From Heterohyrax brucei (lineage: Eukaryota; Chordata; Mammalia; Hyracoidea; Procaviidae), in contig CM053146.1 of assembly GCA_028571685.1 (NCBI GenBank), positions 108,227,431 through 108,291,430 of the forward strand: 64,000 bases of DNA, given 5' to 3'. A model generated the notes under the pieces. It searched no databases, was not told the DNA's origin, and worked only from the letters and a program-made list of their open reading frames with translations. Shown here piece by piece: positions 34,041 to 46,974 of the stretch. Numbering within the stretch: the first letter of the stretch is position 1; every line of letters starts with the position of its first letter. The position numbers were made by a program, and so were the translations under genes.

Positions 34041-37000
34041 CAGCTGACTTGTTTCCTTAATCAGAATGATTTCTCCAAAGTAGGAAGAAGCTATTTGGCA
34101 GAGGACCTTTATAATATTAACATGACATAACTTCTCTCCTTGAGTATGGTTAGTCTCTGAAAAGAATGAAGAAGGAAGCAGAGTCTTAGCTCCAGGGCTT
34201 TCAGTGTGGCTGGGGAAGGACTGTTCAGTGCTCTATGTCCTTTCTCTCCCTGGGTTCTTGTTTTGAGCTTTAGAATGGACTGCTCGGTATGATCTGTTCC
34301 TCTATGAAAGGCAGTAATTCCAACTGTGTTCATTTAATCTTTGGGTAAAAATGTATTGAGGAACCATTGTTAGCTGTGCACAAGCCATTGGGGGTCACAT
34401 AGAAGGATAGCGTAGTCCTTTAAACTGTTCTCAGGCTCTCTCTAGCAAATATAGAGAAAAGATTATGTCTCCTAAATTTGGTGTAATTAGCCTGATGGAG
34501 ACAATGATGTCTTCCAACTAGTAATGGTGGAAATGACATCTGCCTGGATGCTCTTCGTCAAGAGAAAGGAGAACCTTCATGTGGAGATTCGATCAAGAGG
34601 TTTTCAGTAGAACTTCAGAACAGCTTCCAGCGTCATTCTTTTCCTTCTTACTCTCAGCTGATCACCCCACCCCCCAAAATGCTAGTTTGGGCTTTTCAAA
34701 AGTAATATTAATTACCATGCTTTACATAAACTGCTTATGCATTTACGTCTAACTAGTGTGAGTACAAAGATGTTTATGCATACCATTAATATGCATCAGA
34801 CAACATTGTAATTTACTCAATTTCATCTTTCAACTACATTCTCATTGGCTTAGTCCCTGGAGTTTTTATTCATGAGTGTGCTTATGTCCTTAGGTCTAGA
34901 CAATCAGAGGGGACGTTGGTCTATAGAGAAGTAGATTAAACAGATTTCAGGAATGGTAACCACATAATCATATATTTTATATTCTCTGTTTCTCTGCAGA
35001 GAAACTCTTCCAGGGTTTATGCCAGAAGAGTAAATATATGCAGTATGCATTCTAGCTACATTTTACTCCTGTGGACATTTAATAGAAGACCTACTCTCAG
35101 AGAACAAAAAATTATGATATGATTTGATTTTACATATTTAAATAATATACACATGTATGTCAAAAAAAGAAAGGAGTGGGAAATCAAAATTTTGTGATCT
35201 TTGTTATTTTATTCTCCAAATTGATTTTTATATTTGAATATATAAGTACTTCCATTTCTTTACGGTGGTAGAAGGTAAAAATGTGTATTTATTCATGGGA
35301 AGCCATAACATGCAACTTGTAGACACTATGAAATAATTTTTCTATTTCTCCTTCATATAACTGTCCCAAGGTTTTTGTTGGCTTGTTATTTAATAAAATG
35401 TGAGAAGAAAATGAATTGAGGTTTTGCTCTCTGCTGAAGACCTATTGTGCTTCTCACAATATGTTGCATGACTAACAAAGTGTTTTGGAATCTTCACAGA
35501 AAGCACTATGACTGTAAGGCCTGAGGGGTCAGGAACTGTATTCGCAATGCATAGCCACGGGAATCAACACACTAAAGTAGTTCAATAAACACTTCTGGAA
35601 TCAGTGAGTCCATGTAAAGCCTACGGAACTGACTGGTTTACTTGAAGAGAATTAAACCAGTGTATTCAGTCAATACCATTGATTTTGTGGCCTTCTTTAA
35701 ATATATTCTATACAGAAGACTGTCATAGTGAAAGACAGCATAGAAAAGTTCTCATTGTTGTGTTGTAGTTAAAAGATGGGAGGAAATATTTCACTGGAGT
35801 ACATAAAAAGGAAGGATTAAAAACTATGAATATGGAAAAAAACACAAAAAAACAGTTTCTAAACTTCTGAATATCTGAATAGTAATAGGGGTTGATGGTG
35901 GTGGAAACTCCAAAGATGATAATTTTAAAACAAAAATGAACTAATCTTTTAATTATAGCATAATTATCCAGATTTCAAACTGTGAATTTGCTTTTTCTTT
36001 GGTCTTTTAAATAAATTATGCATGTTTTCCATATGGGGTCCTACTCCAAAACTCCTTTTTAATCTGGGAAAGTGTTTCCAAAATCCAAGTTAGTATCCAA
36101 GGCTCTGGGATACTAATTTGACTTTGGATTTCTCCATAAACTTTCCATGTTTAGAAAGCCTTTTGAACCATCCCTTGGGATACATATGTTTGTATTACAC
36201 ATATTCTACGTCTTTTAATAGTAACATTTAGGAATTCAGCAGGAAAAAAACAATGCCCTTATAAATTTGATCTCTTATGCAAACATAAGAACATGAAATA
36301 TTCTTTGGCTTACCCCCCACTAGGTTAACATTAATAAACCATCAGTTGCAATCCCAACCATCCAGTTCCAAGGAAACTTCCCACTTAAATATTATATGTG
36401 GTTTTATTCTGCTTCTGCTGTGCGTTTAACAAAGGATTAAGGCATAATGCATTTTTAATTAACTGAAATATTAATGGAAAAGGCTTTTAAGAAAAAATTC
36501 TTTAAAGAATTACTCATCATAAATATGGTTTCAATAGACTTTATTTATAAAGCTGAGTAGAGAACTAGGAATGAAAAATAAAAACTTAAAAAAAACTTTT
36601 ATATAAAATGGTTAATTTGGGGACACCTCATAAATAGGAAAATATTAGGAAACACTGTTGGGAGCTATGAGCTAATACACACAATCTGAGATTTTTCTAC
36701 TTCTTGAAGAGGTTTTTTTTTTTTCTTTAAACTGTTCATATGTATAGAGTCTGGAAAGGGGGGAGGGTAAGAGCTGTGTTTAGCCACCCAGACTGTAATG
36801 CGTCCACACTCCAACATCATAAATGCCTTTCTCAGTAACCACTCTGGCATCTAAAACTTCAGCCAGTGAGATGAGGAAAAAATAACAAGACTGAAACCAC
36901 AGCATAGGACATTTCAGTACTGTCTTCCTTCGAACTCTACTATCTACACTACTCAAAGAAAAGTCAGGGTTTTCTGATTTTTTTCCTTGGCATTTTGACC

Positions 37001-37060
37001 CTGGAGATGGGCTGATTATCACAGCTTTTAAAATTTTGAGACCAGTTAATTCAGATGGGA
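34041..37060. other. Long stretch without recognised gene or repeat
   Basis: About 3 kb, AT-rich from 34700 on. Minus-strand frames at 36665-37205, including one of 141 codons, have no motif and partly overlie the repeat that follows. This is probably old unique intergenic or intronic sequence. Confidence 0.4.
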
Positions 37061-37460
37061 TTGTGTCCAGCTGTCCGTAATAAGAAACCCAACATGAGTG
37101 GCTTAAGCAATAAAGTTTTTGTTTCTCAAGCAAACAAGAAGTCCAGAAGAAACTATTGCAGTTGTTACAGAGCCCAACAAGGACAGAAGCTCCTCCTTCC
37201 TCCACGGTGTTTGAGTTTCTGAATAAGACAATGCTCTACCTTGAGGCATCACATCTATGTTCTAAGCTGCTACGAAGAAGAAGTACGTAAGACAAATGGG
37301 CATGCATGCTGAGTATATCCATTTTTAGCAAGAAAAAAAAAAGCTTTCCTGGGAGGCTTATCAGAAGATATCTGTTTATATGTTTGGCCAGAACTGTCTA
37401 CATGGCTACTTCTAATTGCAAGGCAGCCTGGAAAACACAATTCTTTTTCGGCTGGGATAT
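37060..37460. repeat. Probable ancient interspersed repeat, unnamed
   Basis: 'gtggcttaagcaataaagtt', 'aaaaagctttcctgggagg' and 'ctggccagaactgt'-like order ('ttggccagaactgtctacat') recall a common ancient mammalian repeat. I cannot name it. Confidence 0.4.
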
Positions 37461-38730
37461 AGGTAACAAAAAGCAATGAAAAAGAGTATTTAATAGACAA
37501 CTAGTAGTCGGGGCAGAGGTGACTCCAGGTTCAAGCTCCCTGACTCCAGAGCCAGACTCCTTCCCTCCCCGTCATAATAACACTGTGCTCCTTCCTTCAT
37601 GGTGTGGAAGAGTGCAGCCAGGTAAAAACTCCAATTTAGGTCTCCACCCCTTTTGCACATAGGACAAGAGCCTGCAGTGGAATTACAGTGGGAGACTTTG
37701 GTTTCAGAGCAAGACATGTCCCTCAGCTTCAACAGCTCCATTTTCCCTCTGTGCCTTTAAAAGTTTCTGTCACAATAGGCAAATCACATGTCCTAATGAG
37801 TTGTCTATTTCTCCCTTTGCAGAAAAAAAACAACCAGGGAAGAAGCTGATTTTCTTCTTGCAAAGAAAGTATCTAAAGAAGTCAAGTGAATAAGTAATGT
37901 GGAATTCTGGCTGGGAAACTCATAAACCAACAAACAGTCTCTCATTGTGGGCTTGATGAGGGTGGATGTTTATTTTCTTTTCCTTTTGTTACCTTCAAGG
38001 TTACAGGGAAAGAAGAAGAAATGAGAAGGGATTGGAATTCCCCAGCCTCTCAGCTTAGTGCAACATAGTAGTAATGACCACTGAGCCACCTGAAGAAGAT
38101 TGGCCAAGGATGCCAAAAACTGCTCTCAATGCCTGCCACCTCAAACTGACTGCATGGGAGTAACCCAGGCAATGGCTGCTGCACATGCACTGTTAGAGTA
38201 GTGAACTTCACCTTCTCAGTTGTACCCTGGGAAGACATTGACATTAGGCCCCAGCATAGGAGTCAGAGACAAGCTTACAGTGCCCAGAGTCCACACGGAT
38301 CACAGACATGCAGAAGTAGCTTCTCTTAGTGAAAATTTCACTAAAAATCATCACTCCACAAATCATTATGATACTTAGATTATCTCAGTTACTGTTCTCC
38401 CCATTTTTGTTATACCAGTCAAGTCTTAATTAAAAACAAAACAAACAAAAGAAATTAGGAGAAGACGACACAGTCACTCCTATCCAGGTAGCCTAAAAGG
38501 CCAAACTTGGAAAGCCTGATTTTCGTTTCCATTTATGGATGTAATTCACTCCTTGACCAGATGAGTTTCTCTTCTGTTGTTACATTGCAAATTAAATATT
38601 GAACATTTAAAATATAAAACTGTGAGGTAAATCTCCAACTTCAACAGGCCTGAGCAGAAAATTGATCTTTGGTTTTTGCACTTCCCTGAAAGAAACCATG
38701 ATGACACATTGGATAATATCTGTAAACCCC
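37461..38730. other. No gene recognised
   Basis: Frames of 60-83 codons have no motif. Nothing clear besides a possible continuation of the ancient repeat to about 37740. Confidence 0.4.
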
Positions 38731-38883
38731 CCAAATCCAAACCCACTGCCACTGAGTTGATTCTGACTCATAGTGACCCTATAGGACACAGTAGAATTGT
38801 CCATAGAGTTTCCAAGGAGAACCTGATGGATTTGAACTGTCAAGCTTTTGGTTAGCAGTTGTAGTACTTACACCAGGGTGTCC
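38731..38883 (-). repeat. AfroSINE, antisense (left arm of an inverted pair)
   Basis: 'aaacccactgccactgagtt', 'agtgaccctataggacacag' and 'aagcttttggttagcagttg', ending 'caccagggtgtcc'. It abuts a sense SINE head to head. Confidence 0.95.
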
Positions 38884-39006
38884 TAAGAGCGATAGCTGCT
38901 AACCAAAAAGTTGGCAGTAACAATCAGGCACTTCTTGGAAACTCTACAGAGCAGTTCTATTCTGTCCTATAGGGTCACTTCATGAGTCGGAGTCAACAGC
39001 AAGAGA
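38884..39006 (+). repeat. AfroSINE, sense (right arm of an inverted pair)
   Basis: 'gctgctaaccaaaaagttgg', 'acttcttggaaactctacag', 'gtcctatagggtcacttcat'. The head is missing at the junction, so the two arms pair over about 110 bases. Confidence 0.9.
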
Positions 39007-39384
39007 TGTTTTCTTTTTTCCCTGAAATGATCCTTTCTAGCTATCCAGGAAGCAAAATATTAGATTTATTAGAATGGTGCCAATCAAATAAGGCATGGCA
39101 GCCACCGTAGATATGTACCCCAAACACTCATATTTGAGATAGCCCTGAGGGTCGAGGAGTTCGACAACCCTTATCAGATCAGCATCCTTTGAACAAACTT
39201 TGCCCTGAGTTATCCTTTCAAAATTTTATAGGGAATTTCCTCACTCTTTTCTTGATGTCTGTGTAAATTTTGTTTTGTTCCGTTCCACCTGCTACATGTT
39301 TGTCAGTCCTACAGTTAGCGATGGCTGATCTTTAGTCATATTCAGAAACCTCAGGTTGCAAAAACGCCATTCTTACTGATTATT
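39007..39384. other. Unassigned sequence
   Basis: No gene or repeat recognised. Confidence 0.4.
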
Positions 39385-39485
39385 AAGTGCCAGTGGTGTA
39401 CGTGTAAAAGTTGGACAGTGAATAAGGAAGACCAAAGACCACCTGACGGCTTTGAATTGTGGTGCTGGTGAAGAAAGAAGAGTAA
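39385..39485 (+). mobile_element. RTE LINE fragment, sense
   Basis: 'taaaagttggacagtgaata', 'ggaagaccaaagacc' and 'ctttgaattgtggtgctggt' match a segment just upstream of the RTE 3' end. Confidence 0.65.
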
Positions 39486-40029
39486 CAGAAAGTGTGGAAT
39501 GGTGGGTCATGTTACTTCAAATTAATGGATGTGTTTTGGGTTATTATTTAAAAAAAGATAATTTTGACTTAAAGTAAAAGGTATCTGATGACCTCGGAAT
39601 AAGAAATTATAATAAAGCTCCAAATTTAGCATGTTTTGTAGGTATAGAATGCCCTTCTTGAAAAGTGAACTTCATTCTACAAATAGAATTGGGAACAATG
39701 TGTTAAAAATTTTCACAAAGTCATTTAAATATGATGAGTTTATTCATAAGAAAGAAAGGCTTAAAGGTCCTTATTCACAATTTTTTTCAATGATAATATC
39801 AAGAAAGAATAGAATAAAATGGGTTTTTGGGTGTGCTACAAATTCTTATTACTCTGTGTCCAGATAATTCTATTATACTGTCAACTCACTTTGTTTTGGG
39901 TATACTTTAAGTAATTTATAAAAGGCTTTTACCTTTGAAAGAGCTAAAACTCTTAGTTATGACTTCTACCAATTATTGTGAATAAAAATTATTGCCTATA
40001 TCTCCTTCTTGCCTTAATAATATCTTGTC
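39486..40029. other. Unassigned AT-rich sequence
   Basis: No repeat recognised. The 78-codon frame at 39631-39867 has no motif. Confidence 0.4.
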
Positions 40030-41262
40030 TAGGCAGGGCTAAGATGGTGGAGTAGGTGGACACTTCCTGTTATCCCTTTAAGAACAAAGGTTCCCTCCAC
40101 TCCCAATAAAAATGAGTCAATTATATGTGGCATTCTGGGAGCCCTGAACATCAGAAGGAAAGCTGGGATATTCCTTGGACTGCTCAGATCTGACCTACTG
40201 GGAATCAGTACCCTGTAGGTAAATAGAGCTTGGTGAGTGGAGCCTTGGCTTTTGGGAAGTGTCTTCTCCAGCAGGAGAGACCAAGTGGTGGAGAGCCTAC
40301 TCATGCCTCCTGAATCAGTGAAAAATGGCATTCAATATTCAAAAGCTAAGTAGATAGCATCTAACCTACTACTCGCGATCTAAATCTTTCCTTTTGGATA
40401 AACCTCTTTTCTTTTTCCCAGTACTTTTCTGTACTTTCCACATCTTAAACCATTCTCCTAGATTTCGGTAGGACAACTTAGCAAACAAGGGGGAAATATA
40501 AAAATAAATAAAATAAGCTGCTGACTCTCCTAAGCTCGGAACTCAGGCAGAGATGGTTCCTTTACTAGGCTCAGGCAGAAAGGGACATGCCTTCCTCATA
40601 AACACTCACTGACGACTATCAGTCCCCTGCCTTTTTCAGCAAGCGCAGTCAGATACCTGTGCCTACACCAATAAATTACTCTTGCCCATTGAGGACAGTA
40701 GGGGAAAGCCTGCATCACACATTGGGTGGCCAACTACCAGAACACTTGAAGTAACTTTTACAAGAAATGTAAAGGGACACCTGGGATCACCTGCCTAGTA
40801 ACAGCTCTAACCATCTGGAGACAAGAAGTTAGAGCTTCAGAGGTGCTGATAATTAAACTAGTTCATGTGATGACCAGACTATTTTGTCATTTCATAATAA
40901 AACAAGAAGCTAGGGCACGGTAAGCAAACATAAAATAAATAAATACAACAACTTACTGATGGTTCAGAGACAACAGTCACCACCAAATCACTTAAAGAGG
41001 CAGACCACAATGGCTTCAGAAAGATCCCAAAACAAGGAATCAAGAAATTTTTCAGATAAAGAGAATATTCTGGAGTTAACAGAGGTAGAATACAAACAAT
41101 TAATATTTAAAACTTTTAAAGAGATCATGAAGGAGTTGTACCAAAATGCAGCAAAGCATAATGGTAAACTGATCAGGCTGTAAGAAAACATAAAGACATA
41201 ATGTAGAGATGCAGAAGATTTATAATAAAACTACAGAATTAGACAACTCTGTAGAAAATCAA

Positions 41263-41425
41263 GGAAATCCTGGTGGCATAGTTGTTAAGGGCTAGAGCTG
41301 TTAACCAAAAAGTTGGAAGTTCAAATCCTCCAGGCACTGCTTGGAAACTCTGTGGGGCAGTTCTACTCCATCCTATAGAGTCACTATGAGTCAGAATTGA
41401 CTCAACAGCAATTGGTTTTTGTTGT
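41263..41425 (+). repeat. AfroSINE, sense, inside L1
   Basis: 'ggaaatcctggtggcatagt', 'gctgttaaccaaaaagttgg', 'gtggggcagttctactccat' and 'atagagtcactatgagtcag'. Complete short form. Confidence 0.95.
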
Positions 41426-42309
41426 CTTTTGGGTACAGAAAGTAAAAGGGGCAGAAATGGGCAGTGGAAGTCAGAATTAATGAGACTGAAGATAAAACAT
41501 TTGGCAGCAACATATTTGATGATAAAAATCAGATAGGAAAATTTTAAAAAATGAAGGCATGCTAAGAATTATGTCAGACTTTGTTAAGAAGAATAATCTA
41601 TGAGTGATCAGAGCATGTGGTGGAGAAGAGCAGAAAATATAGAGAGACTTATTGAAGATTTATTGACAGAGAACATCCCCTATACTGTGAAAGATGAGAA
41701 GATATCTGTCCAAGATGCCCATCAAGCTGGACAAAAGGTAGATCCTGAATGAAATGCACCAAGACATATTGTAACAAATTTTCCAAAACTAAAGATAAGG
41801 AGAAAATTTTAAAGGCAGCTCAGGATAAACAAAAAATAACCTACAAAGGACAGTCAATAAGAGTAAACTCAGATTACTCAGCAGAAACTATGTAGGCAAG
41901 AAGGAATATGCAAAGACATACAAAAAGCCTTGAAGGAAAAAAAATTGCCAGCCCATGTCCAGTAAAACTGTCTCTCAGGTATGATGGAAAAATTAGGACA
42001 TTTCCAGATAAACAGAACATTAGGGAATTTGCAAAAACCAAATCAAAACTACAAGAAATACTAAAGAGAGTCCTTTGGTTAGAAAGTCAATAATATCAGA
42101 TAACAAAATGGAATGCAGGGTGGAGTAACCAGACATTAATCCAGATAGGGAAATCATAAATACAAAACAAAGATAAAATACTGAGAACAGGGAAACAGAG
42201 ATCTCAATATGTAAAAGATGACAAGATTAAAACCAAAAAAGAGACTAATGTACTCATAAATCTTTCATATGGAGAGGAAGTCAAGATGACATAAAGAAGT
42301 TAAAGATGA

Positions 42310-42807
42310 TGTCTTAGTCATTTGGGACTGCAATAACAGAGGTACAACAAGTGGATGGCTTAAAAAAAAACTTATTCTGCCACAATCCAGCAGACTAGAA
42401 CTCCAAATTCAGGGCAGCAGCTCCAGGGGAAGACTTTATCTGCTGGCTCTGGAGAAAAGTCTCTGTTGTCAATCCTCTCCCAGACTGGCAGCTTCTGAGG
42501 CCCAGGGACCCCATGTTGTTTCCCAAGGATGCACTTTGCTTCCAGCACTGCTTCTTTCTTTGTGCTGTGATGACACCAAATTTCTGCTTGCTTCTCTTTA
42601 TTTTGTATCCCCAGAGATTGGCTCAAGGCACAATACAATCTCACACATTGAGTCCTGCCATTATCAACACAACTGCCACCTGTCCTTCCTCATAAACATC
42701 AAAGAGGTAGGATTTACAGTATATAGGATCATCACACAATACCATAAATCATGGCCTAGCCAAACAGCTGTACACATTTTGAGGATGACACAATTCAGTC
42801 CATGACA
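42310..42807 (-). mobile_element. Solo LTR, MaLR-like, antisense, inside L1
   Basis: 498 bases, from TGTCTTAGTCATTTG to CAGTCCATGACA. Flanked by 'gatga' (42305-42309) and 'gatgg' (42808-42812), a 4-of-5 duplication. The L1 resumes directly afterwards. Overlapping frames of up to 90 codons are not genes. Confidence 0.9.
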
Positions 42808-43327
42808 GATGGGCTTAAATTTGGAAAAATAGAGGTAAATACCAAGGTAACCACAAAGTAAAATAACAATACTACATATCAAAAACAAAAACAAACAAAC
42901 AAAGAAACAAGAAAAACATGAAGTCTCAGCAAATACAAAATCAAAAACAATGAAACGATGGAAAGAAAATACATCAAGAAAAATGACTCAGCATAGGAAA
43001 TTTAGTGGAACAAAGAAATTATCAAAAATGCAGAAAAAGGGCATCAAGATTACAGCAGTCAATCTATACCTATCAATAATTATGTCAAATGTAAACAGAT
43101 TAAATATACCAATAACGAGACAGAGAGTGGCAGATGGACAAGAAAACATGATTCATTGATGTGATGCCTACAAGAGACACGTCTTAGACTTTAAAGACTG
43201 AAATAAACTGAAACTCGAAGGATGGAAAGCTATATCAAGCAAACAAGATTTTTGCAAAAAGAGCAGGAGTGGTAATACCAACTTCTGATAAAAAAAGACT
43301 AAATAAAAATCCATCACAATGGATGAG

Positions 43328-43869
43328 TGTTTTAGTCAGCTAGTGCTGCTCTAACAGAAATACCACAAAGTGGATGCCTTTAACAAAGTCCAGTAGGTTA
43401 CAAGTCCACACTCAGGGTGTCTGCTCCAGGGGAAGGGCTTTCCCTCTGTCAGCTGTGGAGGAAAGTCCTGTGTTGCACCAGTCTTCAGTCAGGGAGTGTC
43501 TTGGCACAGGAACTACAGGCCTGGAGGATACACTCTACTCCCAGTCCTTCTTTCTTGATGTATGATGTTTCCAATTCTCTGCTTGCTTTCCTTTCCTTTT
43601 CTCTCTTGTAGGAGGAAAGGATAAAGGGTTGTGAAAGCCATATTCTAGGGAAATTCCCTTTACAGTGAGCAGGGAGGTGATGTTACGAAGGGATTTACAG
43701 TTCCACTCTAATCCTCTCTAACATAATCCACTCTGTTAACCAAAGGCAGAGATTAGGATTTACAGCATCAGAAAATTACAACATAGAGGGCAATCACAGA
43801 ATACTGGGAATCCTAGCCCAGCCAAATTACTACTCATATTTTTTGGGGGACAAAATTTAATCCGTGACA
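43328..43869 (-). mobile_element. Solo LTR, MaLR-like, antisense, perfect target duplication
   Basis: 542 bases, from TGTTTTAGTCAGC to TAATCCGTGACA, with 'atgag' at 43323-43327 and 43870-43874. Same family and orientation as the LTR 520 bases upstream, but with a different target duplication, so it is a separate insertion and not one provirus. Confidence 0.95.
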
Positions 43870-44135
43870 ATGAGGAAGGACATTATATAATGACTAAAGA
43901 GTCAATACACTAAGAAGACATAATCATCTTAAATATTTACACATCCAATGATAAGGCTTCTGAATACATAAAACAAACTCTAAAAGCAATGAAAATAAAA
44001 ATAAACTGTTCCACAATAATAGTGGGAGATCTCAACATACAACTTTTGGTGAAAGACAGAACACTGAGAAAGAAACTCAACAAAAAAATGGAAGATCTAA
44101 ATGCTACAATCAACCAACTTGACCTCATAGGCATA

Positions 44136-44684
44136 TGAGGTCTCACGGTTAAGTCTAAGAACTTAATTGCTCTAAATTCTACATACTACATTGCTGAGTA
44201 TCACTGTGGTCACTTCCAAAGTCCTCCCACTGGGAAGCTATGCACTGACGCCAGTGCCTAGTCGACCCTTTAAAGCAATTTTGGAACTCTTTCTGGAATG
44301 CCCACTGTGCATGGTGGCACAGTGGCAAGTTCACAAACTTAACTGTGTAGCAATCTGTGAGGGGATTTTTATCCAGTAAACAAATAACTGTGCTGGAACA
44401 CCCTCCCTACCCACCTGATCTCACCCCCAGTGCCTTTTTTCTTTACCCAAAGATAAAATAAATAGTGAAAGAAAGACATTTTGCTGACATTCAGTACATC
44501 AAGGGCAATACAATGACAGCTTTGATGGCTATTCAAGAAAAAGAGTTCCAAAATTGTTTTGAAGGGTAAACTAGGTGCTGGTGTGAGTGCACAGCTCCCC
44601 AAGAGGAGTACTTCAAAGGTGACCATAGTGGTATGCAACACTTTTTCTAGGATGAACTTGCAAACTTAATTGGCAGTCTTTTCA
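44136..44684 (+). mobile_element. Non-autonomous mariner with long inverted arms (copy 4), inside L1
   Basis: About 549 bases with TA at 44134-44135 and 44685-44686. Removing it rejoins L1 ORF2 cleanly ('cataggcata' to 'cagaatactccacc'). Arms and centre match copies 2 and 3, with the sense transposase remnant around 44375-44500 including the HPPYPPDL-like block. The minus-strand 90-codon frame is an arm shadow. Confidence 0.9.
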
Positions 44685-46974
44685 TACAGAATACTCCACC
44701 TAACATCAGTCAAATATACTTTCTTATCCAACACATATGGAATATTCTCCAGAATAGATCATATATTATGCCACAAAGCAAGCCTCAAAATCCAAATCAC
44801 TGAAATATGGCTAAGCATCGTTTCAGACCATAAAGCCATAAAAATATAAATCAATAACAGAAAGCAAGGAAATAAAATCAAATACACGAAAACTGAACAA
44901 TACGCCACTCAAAAACTACTGAGTTCTAGAAGAAATCAAGGACAAAATAATGAAATTCACAGACTCAAGCAAGAGTGAAAACACATTTTATCAGAACCTT
45001 TGGGATACAGCAAATGCAGTGGTCAGAGGTCAGTGTATTTCAGTAAATGCACACATCTAAACAGAAGAAAGGGCCCAAGCTGAAATATTAACCTTACAAC
45101 TTGAACAAGTAGAGAGCAGCAAAAGAACTCTTCAGGTATCAGGAGAAAGCAAATAATCAAAATTAGAGCAGAACTAAATGAACTGGAGAACAGAAAAATG
45201 ATTGAAAGAGTTAACAAGACCAAAAGCTGGTTCTTTGAAAAGATCAACAAAATTGATAAGCCACTGGTCAAACTGACCAAAAAAAAAAGGAGAGGAAGCA
45301 AATTACCTGAATAAGAAATGAGATGAGCAATATCAAAACACAGCCAACCGCAAAAAACTCAGAATACTATGAAAAACTGTGCTGTGACAAATATGAACAT
45401 CTAAAGTCTATAAGACACTATAAAACTTCAACAGCAAAAAGACGAATAACTCAACTGAAAGATGAGCAAAGGATATGACAACCACTTCACCCTAAAAAGA
45501 TAGTATGCTAGCAGATATAAGAGGAAATACTCATGATCATTAGCCATTAGAGAAATCCAAATTGAAACTATGATGGATACCATCTCACCCCAGCAAAGCT
45601 GGAATTAATCCAAAAAACACAAATAATGAATGTTGGAAATGCTGTGGAGAAACTGGAACACTTAAACACTGCTGGTGGGAATATAAAATGCTACAGTGAA
45701 ATCAATTTGACACTATCTTAAAGAGCTAGAAATACTATGTGATCTAGCAATCCTACTTCTTGTAGTATATCCCAGAGAAATAAGAGTGGCCACACAAATA
45801 GACACTTGCACACCAATGTTCATTGCACATTGTCCACAACAGCAAAAAAGATGGCATCAACCTCGGTGTCAAATGAGGGAAGAATGGATAGACAAACCAT
45901 GGTATATTCACATAGCGTAATACACAATGACAAAGAACACTGATAACTTTGGGAAACATCTCACAACATGGAGGAATCTGGAAAGGATTATGCTGAGTGA
46001 AATTAGTCAGTTGCAAAAGGACAAATAGTGTATGAGACCACTATTATAAAGACTCAAGAAAAGGTTTAAACACAAAAGAAAACAATCTTCAAAGTCACAG
46101 GTGTGAGGAGGGCAAAAGAGTGGTTATTACTAATTTGATACTAGACAAAAATTATTTCAGGTAAGGGAGGAATAACACACAGTTAAAGAAGTTAGTCAAG
46201 TGGATTAAACCAAAATCTAAGAAGTTTTCTAAATAAAACCAAACATTTGGAGGGACAGAGAAGTGGGAGCAGGAGTTGGAGACAATGGCTTCAAGGGACA
46301 TCTAGATTAATTGGTGTAAAAAGTTTATTAAGAAAATATTCTGTATCCCACTCTTACAAGTGGTGTCTGGGATCTCAAAAGCTAGGAAGCAGCCATGTAA
46401 GAAGCTACAATTGATTGCAATCCATCTGGAGCAAAAGACAAGGAAGAACATCAAAGACGTAAGGATTATGTGAGCCCAAGAGACCGAAAAGGTTGCATAA
46501 ACCAGAGTCTACATCAACATGAGACCAAAAGAACTAGATGGTTCCTGGCTATCACCAAAGACTCCCCTTACAGGGAACTCAACAAAGAGTCCCTGATGGG
46601 CTGGGAGAAATGTGGGGTGCAGAATTCAAACTCTAGTGAAAAGACCAGACTTCATGTTCTCACACACTGGAGGTTCCCCAGAAGACATGATTCTCAGACT
46701 CTCCGTCATCCCAGAACCGAAACCATTCAGAAGCCAACTCCTCCGACGAAGATTCAACTGGTCAGTAAGACAGAATGATAGTGGTGGAGAGTGTGCTTTT
46801 TAGTGTAAGCAGATATAGGAGACTAACTGGGCAGCTCTGGTCTGGAAGTGAGATGAGAAGAAAGAACGGCCCAGGAGCTTGTTGAACGGAAGTAGGAAAT
46901 TTGAGGTAAAGGGAAGGTGCATGCAGTCACCATATGGGGAGAACAGATAGGGTCACATACAAAGTGTGTGTAAT

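Noticed and set aside
36780-37205. 141-codon minus-strand frame, the longest in the window
   Set aside because: Composition is unremarkable, no domain is visible, and part overlies what looks like an ancient repeat. A frame of this length can arise by chance in 64 kb.
42310-43869. Possible provirus bounded by two LTRs of one family
   Set aside because: The two LTRs have different target duplications (gatga/gatgg and atgag/atgag) and the sequence between them is L1.
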